Translations under genes and position numbers: made by a program | Assembly (NCBI GenBank): GCA_035541475.1 | Contig: DATKND010000025.1 | Coordinates: forward strand, 62,001-126,000 | Reading direction: 5' to 3' | Origin: DASUFZ01 sp035541475 | GTDB taxonomy: Bacteria > Myxococcota_A > UBA9160 > SMWR01 | DNA length: 64,000 bases | Shown: one piece after another, positions 29,288 to 37,062 of the stretch | How positions within the stretch are numbered: position 1 is the first letter of the stretch | How the letters are laid out: each line of letters begins with the position of its first letter | The notes under the pieces: generated by a model | Told to the model about the DNA's origin: nothing | Database searches by the model: none | What the model saw: the letters and a program-made list of their open reading frames with translations, nothing else

Positions 29288-30665
29288 AGGGCGCCGGCGC
29301 GCGCACGGGCAGCTCGACGCGGAAGCGCGCGCCGCCGAGGCCCGACGTCTCGACCGCGATGTCTCCGCCGTGGAGCCGCGCCACCGCCCGCGCGATCGCG
29401 AGACCGAGTCCGTGGCCGGAGCGGCGCATGTTCGTGCTGCCATGGGCGAAGCGCTCGAAGATGCGCTCGCGCTCCCAGACGGGAACGCCGGGCCCCGAGT
29501 CGTCGACGCAGAGCGTGACGCCTTGCGGTGTGCGCCGCGCGTCGATCTCCACGGCGCCGCCCGTCCCCACCTGGGCCAGCGCGTTGTCGAGCAGGTTCGC
29601 CAGGATGCGGTCGAGCAGCATGCGGTCGCCCTCGATCGCTCCCGCGTCGCTGTGATAGGCGAGCTTCACGCCCTGCTCCTCGAACGACGGCGCGTAGAGA
29701 TCCGCCGTGTGCGCGATCCAGGCGTCGACGTCGAGCGGCGGCCCGTGGAGCGCGGCGCGCCGGTCGCCGAGTTCGGCGAGCAGCAGCAGCGACTGCACCA
29801 TGCGCGCGAGCTCGTCGGTCGTCTCCTGGATCGTCTCCAGCGCGACGCGCTGCTCGCGCGGCTCGTCGCCGTGCATCGCGACGTCGGCCACGGCGGCGAT
29901 GCGGTTCAGCGGCGTGCGCAGCTCGTGCGCGACGTCGCTGCTGAAGTCGCGCAGGCGCGCGAAGCCGGCGTCGATGCGCGCGAGCACGCGGTTCAAGGTC
30001 TCGGCGTGCTGATCGACCGGGTCGCCGGTGCCGCGCGTCGGCAGGCGCCGGTCGAGCTCTCCGGCGTCGAGGTCGCGCAGCGCGTGGGTCGCGCGGCGCA
30101 GCGGCGAGAACGCGCGCAAGGTCGCGATCCAGGCCGTGAGCAGCGCGACCAGCACCGACAGCGTGCCGGTGACCGCGACGTGGCGCGCCATTTCGGCGGC
30201 CTCGGCGTGGAAGTGGGAGAGCGGGAGCGCGAGCTCGACGCTCCGGCCGTCGCGCAGCGCCGTGCTCCCGACCAGGTGCTCGCGCACGTGCCAGCCGCGG
30301 AAGGCGGCGCGCGCGCTCGAGCGGCCCATCTCGACCTCCGCGTCCGGAGGCGGCCACGCGCCCCAGGAGCCTGTCAGCGCGCCGCCGGCATCGCGCATGC
30401 GCACCGCGATCGCGCGACCCGGCCACGACTCCGCGAGATCCGACACCGCGACGTCGAGCGGGTCGCCGCGGTCCGCGCGCAGCGCGATCGCGTGCAGCGC
30501 GTGCACCATCCAGCGATCGGCCTCCTTGAGGTTCTCGTTCGCGGCATAGGTGTAGAGCGCGAATCCCTGCACGATCAGCGCCGCGAGCACCAGGCTCGCG
30601 ATCGTCAGCGCCGCGCGGACGTCGGTCCGCGCGAGACTGCGCCGGATGCCTTCAGCCGGCGGCAT
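29262..30665 (-). CDS. Sensor histidine kinase
   Basis: 467 residues, inner membrane. Two membrane helices (about 18-42 and about 160-185) enclose a periplasmic sensor of about 120 residues. A HAMP region follows, then the H-box SSDVAHELRTPLNR, N-box NLLDNALAQV, DSGPGVP and GHGLGLAIARAVARLHGG. The pattern resembles CusS-type and heavy-metal-type kinases, but the ligand is unknown. Its start overlaps the response regulator by 14 bp, the usual coupling. Confidence 0.93.
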   Translation of the reverse strand: MPPAEGIRRSLARTDVRAALTIASLVLAALIVQGFALYTYAANENLKEADRWMVHALHAIALRADRGDPLDVAVSDLAESWPGRAIAVRMRDAGGALTGSWGAWPPPDAEVEMGRSSARAAFRGWHVREHLVGSTALRDGRSVELALPLSHFHAEAAEMARHVAVTGTLSVLVALLTAWIATLRAFSPLRRATHALRDLDAGELDRRLPTRGTGDPVDQHAETLNRVLARIDAGFARLRDFSSDVAHELRTPLNRIAAVADVAMHGDEPREQRVALETIQETTDELARMVQSLLLLAELGDRRAALHGPPLDVDAWIAHTADLYAPSFEEQGVKLAYHSDAGAIEGDRMLLDRILANLLDNALAQVGTGGAVEIDARRTPQGVTLCVDDSGPGVPVWERERIFERFAHGSTNMRRSGHGLGLAIARAVARLHGGDIAVETSGLGGARFRVELPVRAPAPFSARVPAR

Positions 30666-31317
30666 AACCTTGGCCGCGAATCGTGCGGACGCCTTCGGAG
30701 ATGCCGGCGTCCTCGAGCTTGCGGCGCACGCGGTTCACGCACACGTCGACCACGTTGGTGCCCGGGTCGAAGTCGTAGCCCCACACCTCGCGCAGGAGCT
30801 GGCGGCGCGTCACCGGCGCGCCCTGCGCCTGGAGCAACGCGACCACGAGCGAGAACTCGGTCGGTGTCAGCGGGAGCCGCTGCGTGCCGGCCGTCGCGAT
30901 GCGCGCCACCAGATCGAGCTCGAGTCCGCCGCGCACGAGCCGGGTGGTCGGCGCGTAGTGACGGCGCTCCAGCGCGCGCAGGCGCGCCGCGAGCTCGAGG
31001 AACGAGAAGGGCTTGACCAGGTAGTCGTCCGCGCCGCGATCGAGCCCCTCCACGCGGTCCTCGATCGAGCCGCGCGCGGTCAGCATCAGCACGTAGGGCG
31101 GCTGCTGCGCGGTGCGGAGGCGCTCGAGCACCTCGAAGCCCGAGCCGCCGCCCGGCAGCACGACGTCGAGAACGGCAGCCTCGAAGCTCTCTTCGTCGGC
31201 CAGACGCATGCCGGTGTCGAGATCGTTCGCCACGGCGACGAAGTGGCCCTCGCGGGCGAGCCCCTTCTCCAGGGCGGCGGCGGTTTCGCGGTCGTCTTCG
31301 AGTAGAAGGATCTTCAT
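30652..31317 (-). CDS. OmpR/PhoB-family response regulator
   Basis: 221 residues. The receiver domain has EDD near the start, phospho-acceptor Asp51 in AVLDVVLPG, TARGS and KPFSF. A winged-helix DNA-binding domain follows (LTPTEFSLVVALLQ ... VVDVCVNRVRRKLED ... TIRGQGYAAG). Partner of the overlapping kinase. The upstream gap 31318-31599 holds a GTTC-ATGAC-GAAC inverted repeat (31359-31371) and a CATCCGGATG palindrome (31376-31385), candidate operator sites; nothing else was seen there. Confidence 0.94.
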   Translation of the reverse strand: MKILLLEDDRETAAALEKGLAREGHFVAVANDLDTGMRLADEESFEAAVLDVVLPGGGSGFEVLERLRTAQQPPYVLMLTARGSIEDRVEGLDRGADDYLVKPFSFLELAARLRALERRHYAPTTRLVRGGLELDLVARIATAGTQRLPLTPTEFSLVVALLQAQGAPVTRRQLLREVWGYDFDPGTNVVDVCVNRVRRKLEDAGISEGVRTIRGQGYAAG

Positions 31318-31599
31318 AGGTGGGCGCCACGGTGAGCCGCGCCACGCCTCGGCGCACGGTTCATGACGAACTCCTCATCCGGATGGTCTGCGCCTGCCTG
31401 CCTTCTCGTTTCCTTCACCTTCCGGCCCCCCTGTGACGCGGCGACATGTTCCGAACCCGGGGGGCGGCGATCGGTTCATGGTAGCGACCCGGGGATCGAG
31501 ACTGGCCGGAACCCGGCGAGCGCGCGGCGCGATCGCCTCGAGCGCGCGCTGGCGGAGCACCCGTGGCTGCGCCGACTCTACGAGCCCCGCGGCCGAGGG

Positions 31600-32724
31600 C
31601 TACGCCGTCGTGCGACGGCGCGTGGCGGCAACGCCGATCGCGTCGTGGCCGGTCTCGGGCTGCGCCGGCGCCGCCGAGGGATAGACGCTCCAGTGGAGCA
31701 GGCGCAGGTGCAACCGTGCGCCCGGCACGACGTCGCGCGTGTCGTGGTGGAGGTGCGGCATCTCGATCTGGAGCGGCGCGCCCGTCGCCACCACCCGCGC
31801 CTCGGCGCGCACGAGCGGACCCGTCCGGAGCACCTGATCGACGATCACCTCGAGCGCCGGCTGGTCCGGCTGCGCCACGCGCAGGTCCGCCGGGCGCACG
31901 TAGAGCACCGCCGCTCCGCTCTCGTGGATGCTGTCGGTCACGAGCGGCGCGCGGCTCCCGGGCAGGAAGACCTCGCGCCCGCGCACCTCCACCGGGATCA
32001 CGTTCGCGTTGCCGAGGAACTCGAACACGAAGGGCGTGGCCGGATTCTCGTAGACCGAGTCGACCGTGCCGACCTGCGCGACGCGCCCGCGGTCCATCAC
32101 GACGATGCGGTCGGCGACCTCCATCGCCTCCTCCTGGTCGTGCGTCACGAAGACCGTCGTCACGTGCAGCTCGTCGTGCAGGCGGCGCAGCCAGCGACGC
32201 AGGTCGCGGCGCACGCGCGCGTCGAGCGCGCCGAAGGGCTCGTCGAGCAGCAGCACGCGCGGCTCGACCGCGAGCGCGCGCGCGAGCGCGACTCGCTGGC
32301 GCTGGCCGCCCGAGAGCTGCGAGGGCATGCGCGCGCCGAAGCCGTCGAGCTGCACGAGGTGCAAGAGCTCGTGCACTCGCTCCGCGATCGCGGCCGAGGG
32401 CTTCCGCGCGCGGCGCGGCCGCACCTTCAGGCCGAAGGCCACGTTGTCGAACACCGACATGTGGCGGAAGAGCGCGTAGTGCTGGAACACGAAGCCGACG
32501 CGGCGGTCGCGCGCGCCGAGGCGCGTCGCATCGACGCCGTCGAGCCAGACTGTCCCGTGGTCGGCGAAGTCGAGGCCCGCGATGATGCGGAGCAGGGTGG
32601 TCTTGCCCGAGCCCGACGGACCGAGCAGCGCCACCAGCTCGCCCTCGCGCACCTCGAGATCCACGTCGCGCAGGGCCGGGAAGCGGCCGAAGTTCCGGCA
32701 GACCTCGCGCACCTCGATGCTCAT
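31600..32724 (-). CDS. cysA: Sulfate/thiosulfate ABC transporter ATP-binding protein
   Basis: 374 residues. Walker A GPSGSGKTT, signature LSGGQRQRVALARAL and Walker B VLLLDEPFGALDA, followed by a C-terminal regulatory domain that begins about residue 235 (FEFLGNANVIPVEV) as in CysA. It powers sulfate import. The ATG overlaps the cysW stop by 4 nt (ATGA). Last gene of the porin-sbp-cysT-cysW-cysA operon. Confidence 0.95.
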   Translation of the reverse strand: MSIEVREVCRNFGRFPALRDVDLEVREGELVALLGPSGSGKTTLLRIIAGLDFADHGTVWLDGVDATRLGARDRRVGFVFQHYALFRHMSVFDNVAFGLKVRPRRARKPSAAIAERVHELLHLVQLDGFGARMPSQLSGGQRQRVALARALAVEPRVLLLDEPFGALDARVRRDLRRWLRRLHDELHVTTVFVTHDQEEAMEVADRIVVMDRGRVAQVGTVDSVYENPATPFVFEFLGNANVIPVEVRGREVFLPGSRAPLVTDSIHESGAAVLYVRPADLRVAQPDQPALEVIVDQVLRTGPLVRAEARVVATGAPLQIEMPHLHHDTRDVVPGARLHLRLLHWSVYPSAAPAQPETGHDAIGVAATRRRTTA

Positions 32725-33641
32725 CGCAGCTCTCCTCCAGCGCCCGGCGGCGCCTCGTCGTCGTGCGCGCGCCGCTGCTGCGCGATGCGCCACTCGAGCA
32801 CGCTCTTGGCGACCAGGGTCACGATCGCGAGCAGCGCGAGCAGCGACGCGACCGTGAAGGCCGCCGCCGTCTGGTACTCGTTGTAGAGGATCTCGACGTG
32901 CAGCGGCATGGTGTTGGTTAGGCCGCGCACGTGCCCCGACACGACCGAGACGGCGCCGAACTCGCCCATCGCGCGCGCGTTCACCAGCACCACGCCGTAG
33001 AGCAGCCCGAAGCGGATGTTCGGCAAGGTGACGCGGCGGAAGATCTGCCAGGGCGAGGCGCCGAGCGAGATCGCCGCCTGCTCTTCCTCGTCGCCCTGCT
33101 CCTGCATCAGCGGGATCAGTTCGCGCGCGACGAAGGGGAAGGTGACGAAGGCGGTGGCGAGCACGATGCCCGGCACCGCGAAGATGATGCGGACGTCGTG
33201 ATCGATGAGCCACGGGCCGAGCAGGCCCTGCATGCCGAAGAGCAGCACGTAGATCAGCCCCGCGACCACGGGAGAGACCGCGAAGGGCAGATCGATCAAG
33301 CTGATCAGCAGCTGCTTGCCGCGGAAGTCGAACTTCGCGATGGCCCAGGCCGCCGCCACGCCGAAGGCGGTGTTGGCCGGCACGCAGATCGCGGCGACGA
33401 GCAGGGTGAGCCGCACCGCCGCGAGCGCGTCGTGATCGACGACGGTCGCGGCGTAGACGCGCCAGCCCTGCGAGAGCGCGTAGCCAAAGACCGCGCACAG
33501 CGGCAGCACGAGGAGCAGGCCGACCACGCCGAGGGCCGCGGCGATCAGGAGCGCGCGCACGAGGCGCGGCTCGGTGCTCGCCGGAGCGAAGGCGGCGCCG
33601 GCGTGCGGGCGCGGAAGCGCGGAGACGGCGGAGTGAGCCAT
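32721..33641 (-). CDS. cysW: Sulfate ABC transporter permease
   Basis: 306 residues with six predicted helices and the EAA-type loop EEEQAAISLGASPWQIFRRVTLP. The segment ARAMGEFGAVSVVSGHVRGLTNTMPLHVEILYNEY is diagnostic of CysW. It follows the cysT stop by 1 nt and overlaps cysA. Confidence 0.95.
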   Translation of the reverse strand: MAHSAVSALPRPHAGAAFAPASTEPRLVRALLIAAALGVVGLLLVLPLCAVFGYALSQGWRVYAATVVDHDALAAVRLTLLVAAICVPANTAFGVAAAWAIAKFDFRGKQLLISLIDLPFAVSPVVAGLIYVLLFGMQGLLGPWLIDHDVRIIFAVPGIVLATAFVTFPFVARELIPLMQEQGDEEEQAAISLGASPWQIFRRVTLPNIRFGLLYGVVLVNARAMGEFGAVSVVSGHVRGLTNTMPLHVEILYNEYQTAAAFTVASLLALLAIVTLVAKSVLEWRIAQQRRAHDDEAPPGAGGELR

Positions 33642-33642
33642 G

Positions 33643-34476
33643 TTATGCCGCGCGCTCGCGGCCGCGGCCCCAGCGCTGCAGGCCGTTGATCGCGAAGAGG
33701 AGCGCCAACGAGACGCAGAGCATGACCAGCGCGATCGCGGTCGCGCCGGCGTAGTCGTACTGCTCGAGCTTCGTGATGATGAGCAGCGGCGCGATCTCGG
33801 TCTTCATCGGCATGTTGCCCGAGATGAAGACCACCGAGCCGTACTCGCCGACGCCGCGCGCAAAGGCCAGTGCGAAGCCGGTGACCAGCGCGGGGGTCAG
33901 CGCCGGCAGCAGCACGAGGTGGAAGGTCTGGAGGCGCGAGGCGCCGAGGCTCGCCGCCGCCTCCTCGAGCTCGGCGTCGAGATCCTGGAGCACCGGCTGC
34001 ACCTGCCGGACCACGAAGGGCAGCCCGATGAAGACGAGCGCGACCGTGATCCCGAGCGGTGTGAAGGCGACCTCGATGCCGAGCGGCGCGAGGAAGCGCC
34101 CGACCTGGCCATTCCTCGCGAGCAAGGTCGTCAAGGTGATGCCGGCGACGGCCGTCGGCAGGGCGAAGGGAAGATCGACGAGCGCGTCGGCCAGCGCGCG
34201 GCCGGGGAAGCGATAGCGGACGAGCACCCACGCGACGAGCAGCCCGAGGCAGACGTTCACGCTCGCGGCGGCGAGAGCGGCGCCGAACGAGAGGCGGTAG
34301 GAGGCGAGCACGCGCGGCGAGGTCACCGTCGCGAAGAGCTCGCCCCAGCCGAGGCTCGCGGTCTTCCAGAAGAGCGCCGCCAGCGGGATCAGCACCACGA
34401 GGGCGAGGTAGACGAGCGAGAGCCCGAGCGCGGGTGCGAAGCCCGGGAGCGGAGAGCGCCGTCTCGAGGTCGCCAT
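33643..34476 (-). CDS. cysT: Sulfate ABC transporter permease
   Basis: 277 residues (also called CysU). Six helices, with the EAA loop LEEAAASLGASRLQTFHLVLLP and the CysT-specific stretch GVGEYGSVVFISGNMPMKTEIAPLLI. It is the second inner-membrane subunit of the importer and starts 4 nt after the sulfate-binding protein stop. Confidence 0.95.
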   Translation of the reverse strand: MATSRRRSPLPGFAPALGLSLVYLALVVLIPLAALFWKTASLGWGELFATVTSPRVLASYRLSFGAALAAASVNVCLGLLVAWVLVRYRFPGRALADALVDLPFALPTAVAGITLTTLLARNGQVGRFLAPLGIEVAFTPLGITVALVFIGLPFVVRQVQPVLQDLDAELEEAAASLGASRLQTFHLVLLPALTPALVTGFALAFARGVGEYGSVVFISGNMPMKTEIAPLLIITKLEQYDYAGATAIALVMLCVSLALLFAINGLQRWGRGRERAA

Positions 34477-34480
34477 CGCG

Positions 34481-35473
34481 CTACTTCACGTAGATCTGGT
34501 CGAAGATCCCGCCGTCCGCGAAGTGCGTCGCGTTGGCGGCCTTCCAGCTGCCGAACTTCTCGTCGACGGTGAAGAGCCGGAGCTGCGGGAAGCGATCCGC
34601 GTAGCGCGCGAGCACCTCCGGGTTGCGCGGTCGGAAGTAGTGCTTCGCCGCCAGCTCTTGACCTTCACTCGTGTAGAGGTACTCGAGATAGGCCTGCGCG
34701 ACCTTGCCCGTGCCCCGGCGGCGGTTCACGGTGTCGACCCACGCGACCGACGGCTCGGCCAGGACGCTCGCGGACGGGACCACCATCTCGAAGTCCGCGC
34801 CGTCCGGCTGCGACTTCACCAGGAAGGCCTCGTTCTCCCAGCCGACGAGCACGTCACCGATGCCGCGCTCGACGAAGGTGGTAGTCGCGCCGCGAGCGCC
34901 GGTGTCCAGCACCGGCGCGTTCCGGTAGAAGCGGCCCACGAAATCGCGGGCCGCCTGGTCGCTGCCGCCCTTCTCCAACCCGTAGACCCACGCCGCGAGA
35001 TACACCCAGCGCGCGCCGCCGGAGGTCTTCGGGTTGGCGGGAATCACGGAGACCCCGGGCTTCACGAGGTCGTCCCAGTCGTGGATCCCCTTCGGATTCC
35101 CCTTTCGCACCAGGAACACGATCGTCGACGTGTAGGGCGCGCTGTGATCGGGCAGCCGGTCCTGCCAGGTCTTCGGCAGGAGCTTCGCGCGCTCGGAGAT
35201 CTGGTCGATGTCGAGCGAGAGCGCGAGCGTGACGACGTCGGCCTCGAGCCCGTCGATGACCGCGCGCGCCTGCTTGCCCGAGCCGCCGTGCGACTGATTG
35301 ATCGTGACGACCTCGCCGGTCTCCGCCTTCCAGTGCTTCGCGAAGGCGGCGTTGAAGTCCTCGTAGAACTCGCGCGTCGGGTCGTACGAGACGTTCAGCA
35401 GCGTCGTGTCGGCGCCCGCCCGGGCGCCGAGCGCGAGCGCGGCGAGACCGACGGCGAGGTGGGTGCGATGCAC
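34481..35473 (-). CDS. sbp: Periplasmic sulfate-binding protein
   Basis: 330 residues. A signal peptide (VHRTHLAVGLAALALGARAGA) is followed by the sulfate-binding fold: LLNVSYDPTREFYEDFNAAF, NQSHGGSGKQARAVIDGLEADVVTLAL, NPKTSGGARW and FTVDEKFGSW. It delivers sulfate to CysTWA. The GTG at 35473 has GAGGAGGAG about 8 nt upstream, overlapping the porin stop. The frame stays open upstream only through the porin gene. Confidence 0.95.
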   Translation of the reverse strand: MHRTHLAVGLAALALGARAGADTTLLNVSYDPTREFYEDFNAAFAKHWKAETGEVVTINQSHGGSGKQARAVIDGLEADVVTLALSLDIDQISERAKLLPKTWQDRLPDHSAPYTSTIVFLVRKGNPKGIHDWDDLVKPGVSVIPANPKTSGGARWVYLAAWVYGLEKGGSDQAARDFVGRFYRNAPVLDTGARGATTTFVERGIGDVLVGWENEAFLVKSQPDGADFEMVVPSASVLAEPSVAWVDTVNRRRGTGKVAQAYLEYLYTSEGQELAAKHYFRPRNPEVLARYADRFPQLRLFTVDEKFGSWKAANATHFADGGIFDQIYVK

Positions 35474-35487
35474 GTGCGAGCTCCTCC

Positions 35488-36891
35488 TCAGAACGCGACC
35501 TGGAAGCGAGTGCCGAGCACGTGCTCGGTCTCGCGATTGCCGCCGTTGGCACCGCCGCCGCCGTCGAACGACGTCTCGTTGTAGTCGAGCTGGATCTTCA
35601 GGAAGGGGTTGATGTACCAGTTGACGCCGACCCCCCACTCGAGCGCCTTCTCGGCCTGCGTGGCGGGATTCGCGAAGCCGTGGTGGAAGACGGTGTCGTC
35701 GATCTTCCAGCCGTCGGCGCGCGCGACCAGCTCCCACGCGCCCGGACCCGTGTCCTCGCGCGCGGGGTTGAAGGAGGTGCGCGGCGCCACGCCCAGGTAG
35801 CTGCGGTTCTCGCCGGTCACGACCCAGCTCCCCGTCAGCTCCCATGATTCGATGTCGGGCGACCTCTCCTCGCCGGTCGTGACGAGCCGCAGGTTCGGCG
35901 ACGAGCGCACCCACTCGGCCATGAGTCCCAGCGGCCCCCAGTACCAGTAGGCCTGCGGTGCGATGCGCACCTGGTCGTCGCTCTCCTGCACGCCCGTGCC
36001 GTAGCTGAAGAAGATCTGCTGTCCCGTCGTCCGGTACTGCGGCGTGCTGGTCGACCCCGCGGTGTTCGCGTTCGTGTCCTGCCGCCCGTAGCTCGCGGCG
36101 ACGCCGACGCCGAGCCCTTGCAAGAACTCGAGCCGCGTCTCCTGGAAGGGCTGGAAGAAGACGCGGCCGATCACGTCGAAGGCGTCGTTCAGGTTCGCGT
36201 CGCTGCTGCCGCCGTCGATCACGCCGTTCATCGCGGCGACCTCATACTGAGCGAGACCTTCTCCGATGTCGCCCTGGAGCATGAAGCCGACGTCGCGGTT
36301 CGGGACGAGGGTCGTCGGCAGCGCGCGCTCGATGAAGACGAGCGCCGTGGCGGACTGCAGCCGCTCGAGCCCCACCGGCGGCTTGTACTTCCCCGTCTGG
36401 AGCTGGAGCCAGGGCCACGGCCGGTAGTCGAGCCAGGCGTCCTGCAGCGTCGCGGTCGCGGTCGACGACGTGCCCGCGCCGCCGAAGTCCGGCATCAACT
36501 TGAAGTCGAGGATGTCGAACAGCGTGCCCTCGAGGATCGGACGCGCGCGACGGATCAGGAACGTGTCGTTCGCGTCCTCGTCGTTCCCGACGAAGAACCG
36601 CCCGTCCGACTGCACGTAGCCGCGCAGGCGCAGGCGGTAGGTGTGGTTGTCGCGCGAGCGGATCTGGAAGCCCTGGCTGTCGACCGTGACGATGCCGGTG
36701 AGATCCTTGTCGCGCGCATCCTGCTCCTGCTTCACCTCGAGCTGCCGCTTCACGACCGCGATCTCCTGCTGGAGCTCGTCGATCCGCTTCGACAGATCCT
36801 CCTGCGATGTCTCTTCCGCGGCGACGGCCGTCGGGAGTGCCGCGAGCGCCGCCAGCATGGCCCCCATTCCCTTCCAACCGAGCTTCTCCAC
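35488..36891 (-). CDS. OprO/OprP-type outer-membrane porin
   Basis: 467 residues. A signal peptide precedes a short coiled-coil stretch (EDLSKRIDELQQEIAVVKRQLE), then a beta-rich barrel with RGYVQSDGRFF, DAWLDYRPWPWLQLQTGKYKPPVGLERL and a C-terminal Phe. The family includes the phosphate- and pyrophosphate-selective channels of Pseudomonas. Here it heads a sulfate uptake operon, so anion (sulfate) selectivity is the inference. The GTG at 36891 is chosen because TTCCTCCTCC (complement GGAGGAGGAA) lies 5 nt upstream. Confidence 0.88.
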   Translation of the reverse strand: MEKLGWKGMGAMLAALAALPTAVAAEETSQEDLSKRIDELQQEIAVVKRQLEVKQEQDARDKDLTGIVTVDSQGFQIRSRDNHTYRLRLRGYVQSDGRFFVGNDEDANDTFLIRRARPILEGTLFDILDFKLMPDFGGAGTSSTATATLQDAWLDYRPWPWLQLQTGKYKPPVGLERLQSATALVFIERALPTTLVPNRDVGFMLQGDIGEGLAQYEVAAMNGVIDGGSSDANLNDAFDVIGRVFFQPFQETRLEFLQGLGVGVAASYGRQDTNANTAGSTSTPQYRTTGQQIFFSYGTGVQESDDQVRIAPQAYWYWGPLGLMAEWVRSSPNLRLVTTGEERSPDIESWELTGSWVVTGENRSYLGVAPRTSFNPAREDTGPGAWELVARADGWKIDDTVFHHGFANPATQAEKALEWGVGVNWYINPFLKIQLDYNETSFDGGGGANGGNRETEHVLGTRFQVAF

Positions 36892-36922
36892 CGCGATTCC
36901 TCCTCCGGAACCGCGGCGCTTC

Positions 36923-36937
36923 GCAAGGCGCGTGCCA
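36923..36937 (-). promoter_or_regulatory. Sigma54 -24/-12 promoter of the porin-sulfate operon
   Basis: On the minus strand the sequence reads TGGCACG-CGCC-TTGC, a full match to the -24/-12 consensus with the correct 10 nt between the GG and GC doublets. Transcription would start near 36911, just upstream of the porin ribosome-binding site (36897-36906). That leaves a leader of about 20 nt, which fits the GTG at 36891. A divergent sigma54 activator gene lies upstream. Confidence 0.75.
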
Positions 36938-36973
36938 CGCGCAAGCACGCGCCCCGGCGCGACCTCGCGAGAT

Positions 36974-37049
36974 TTCCGTCAGATTTGCTGGGCTCCTACC
37001 CGCACATTTGACGGATCCCCATCTCCCACTATGGTCTTCCGTCATTTTT
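36974..37049. promoter_or_regulatory. Three phased copies of a CCGTCA motif, likely activator-binding sites
   Basis: TTCCGTCAGATTT (36974-36986, plus), ATCCGTCAAATGT (37004-37016, minus) and TTCCGTCATTTTT (37037-37049, plus). Centres are 30 and 33 bp apart, about three helical turns, so all face one side of the DNA. They lie about 40-110 bp upstream of the -24 box, where enhancer-binding activators bind. The third copy ends 13 nt before the activator start codon, which would allow self-control. Confidence 0.6.
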
Positions 37050-37062
37050 CAGGGGACTGTTC

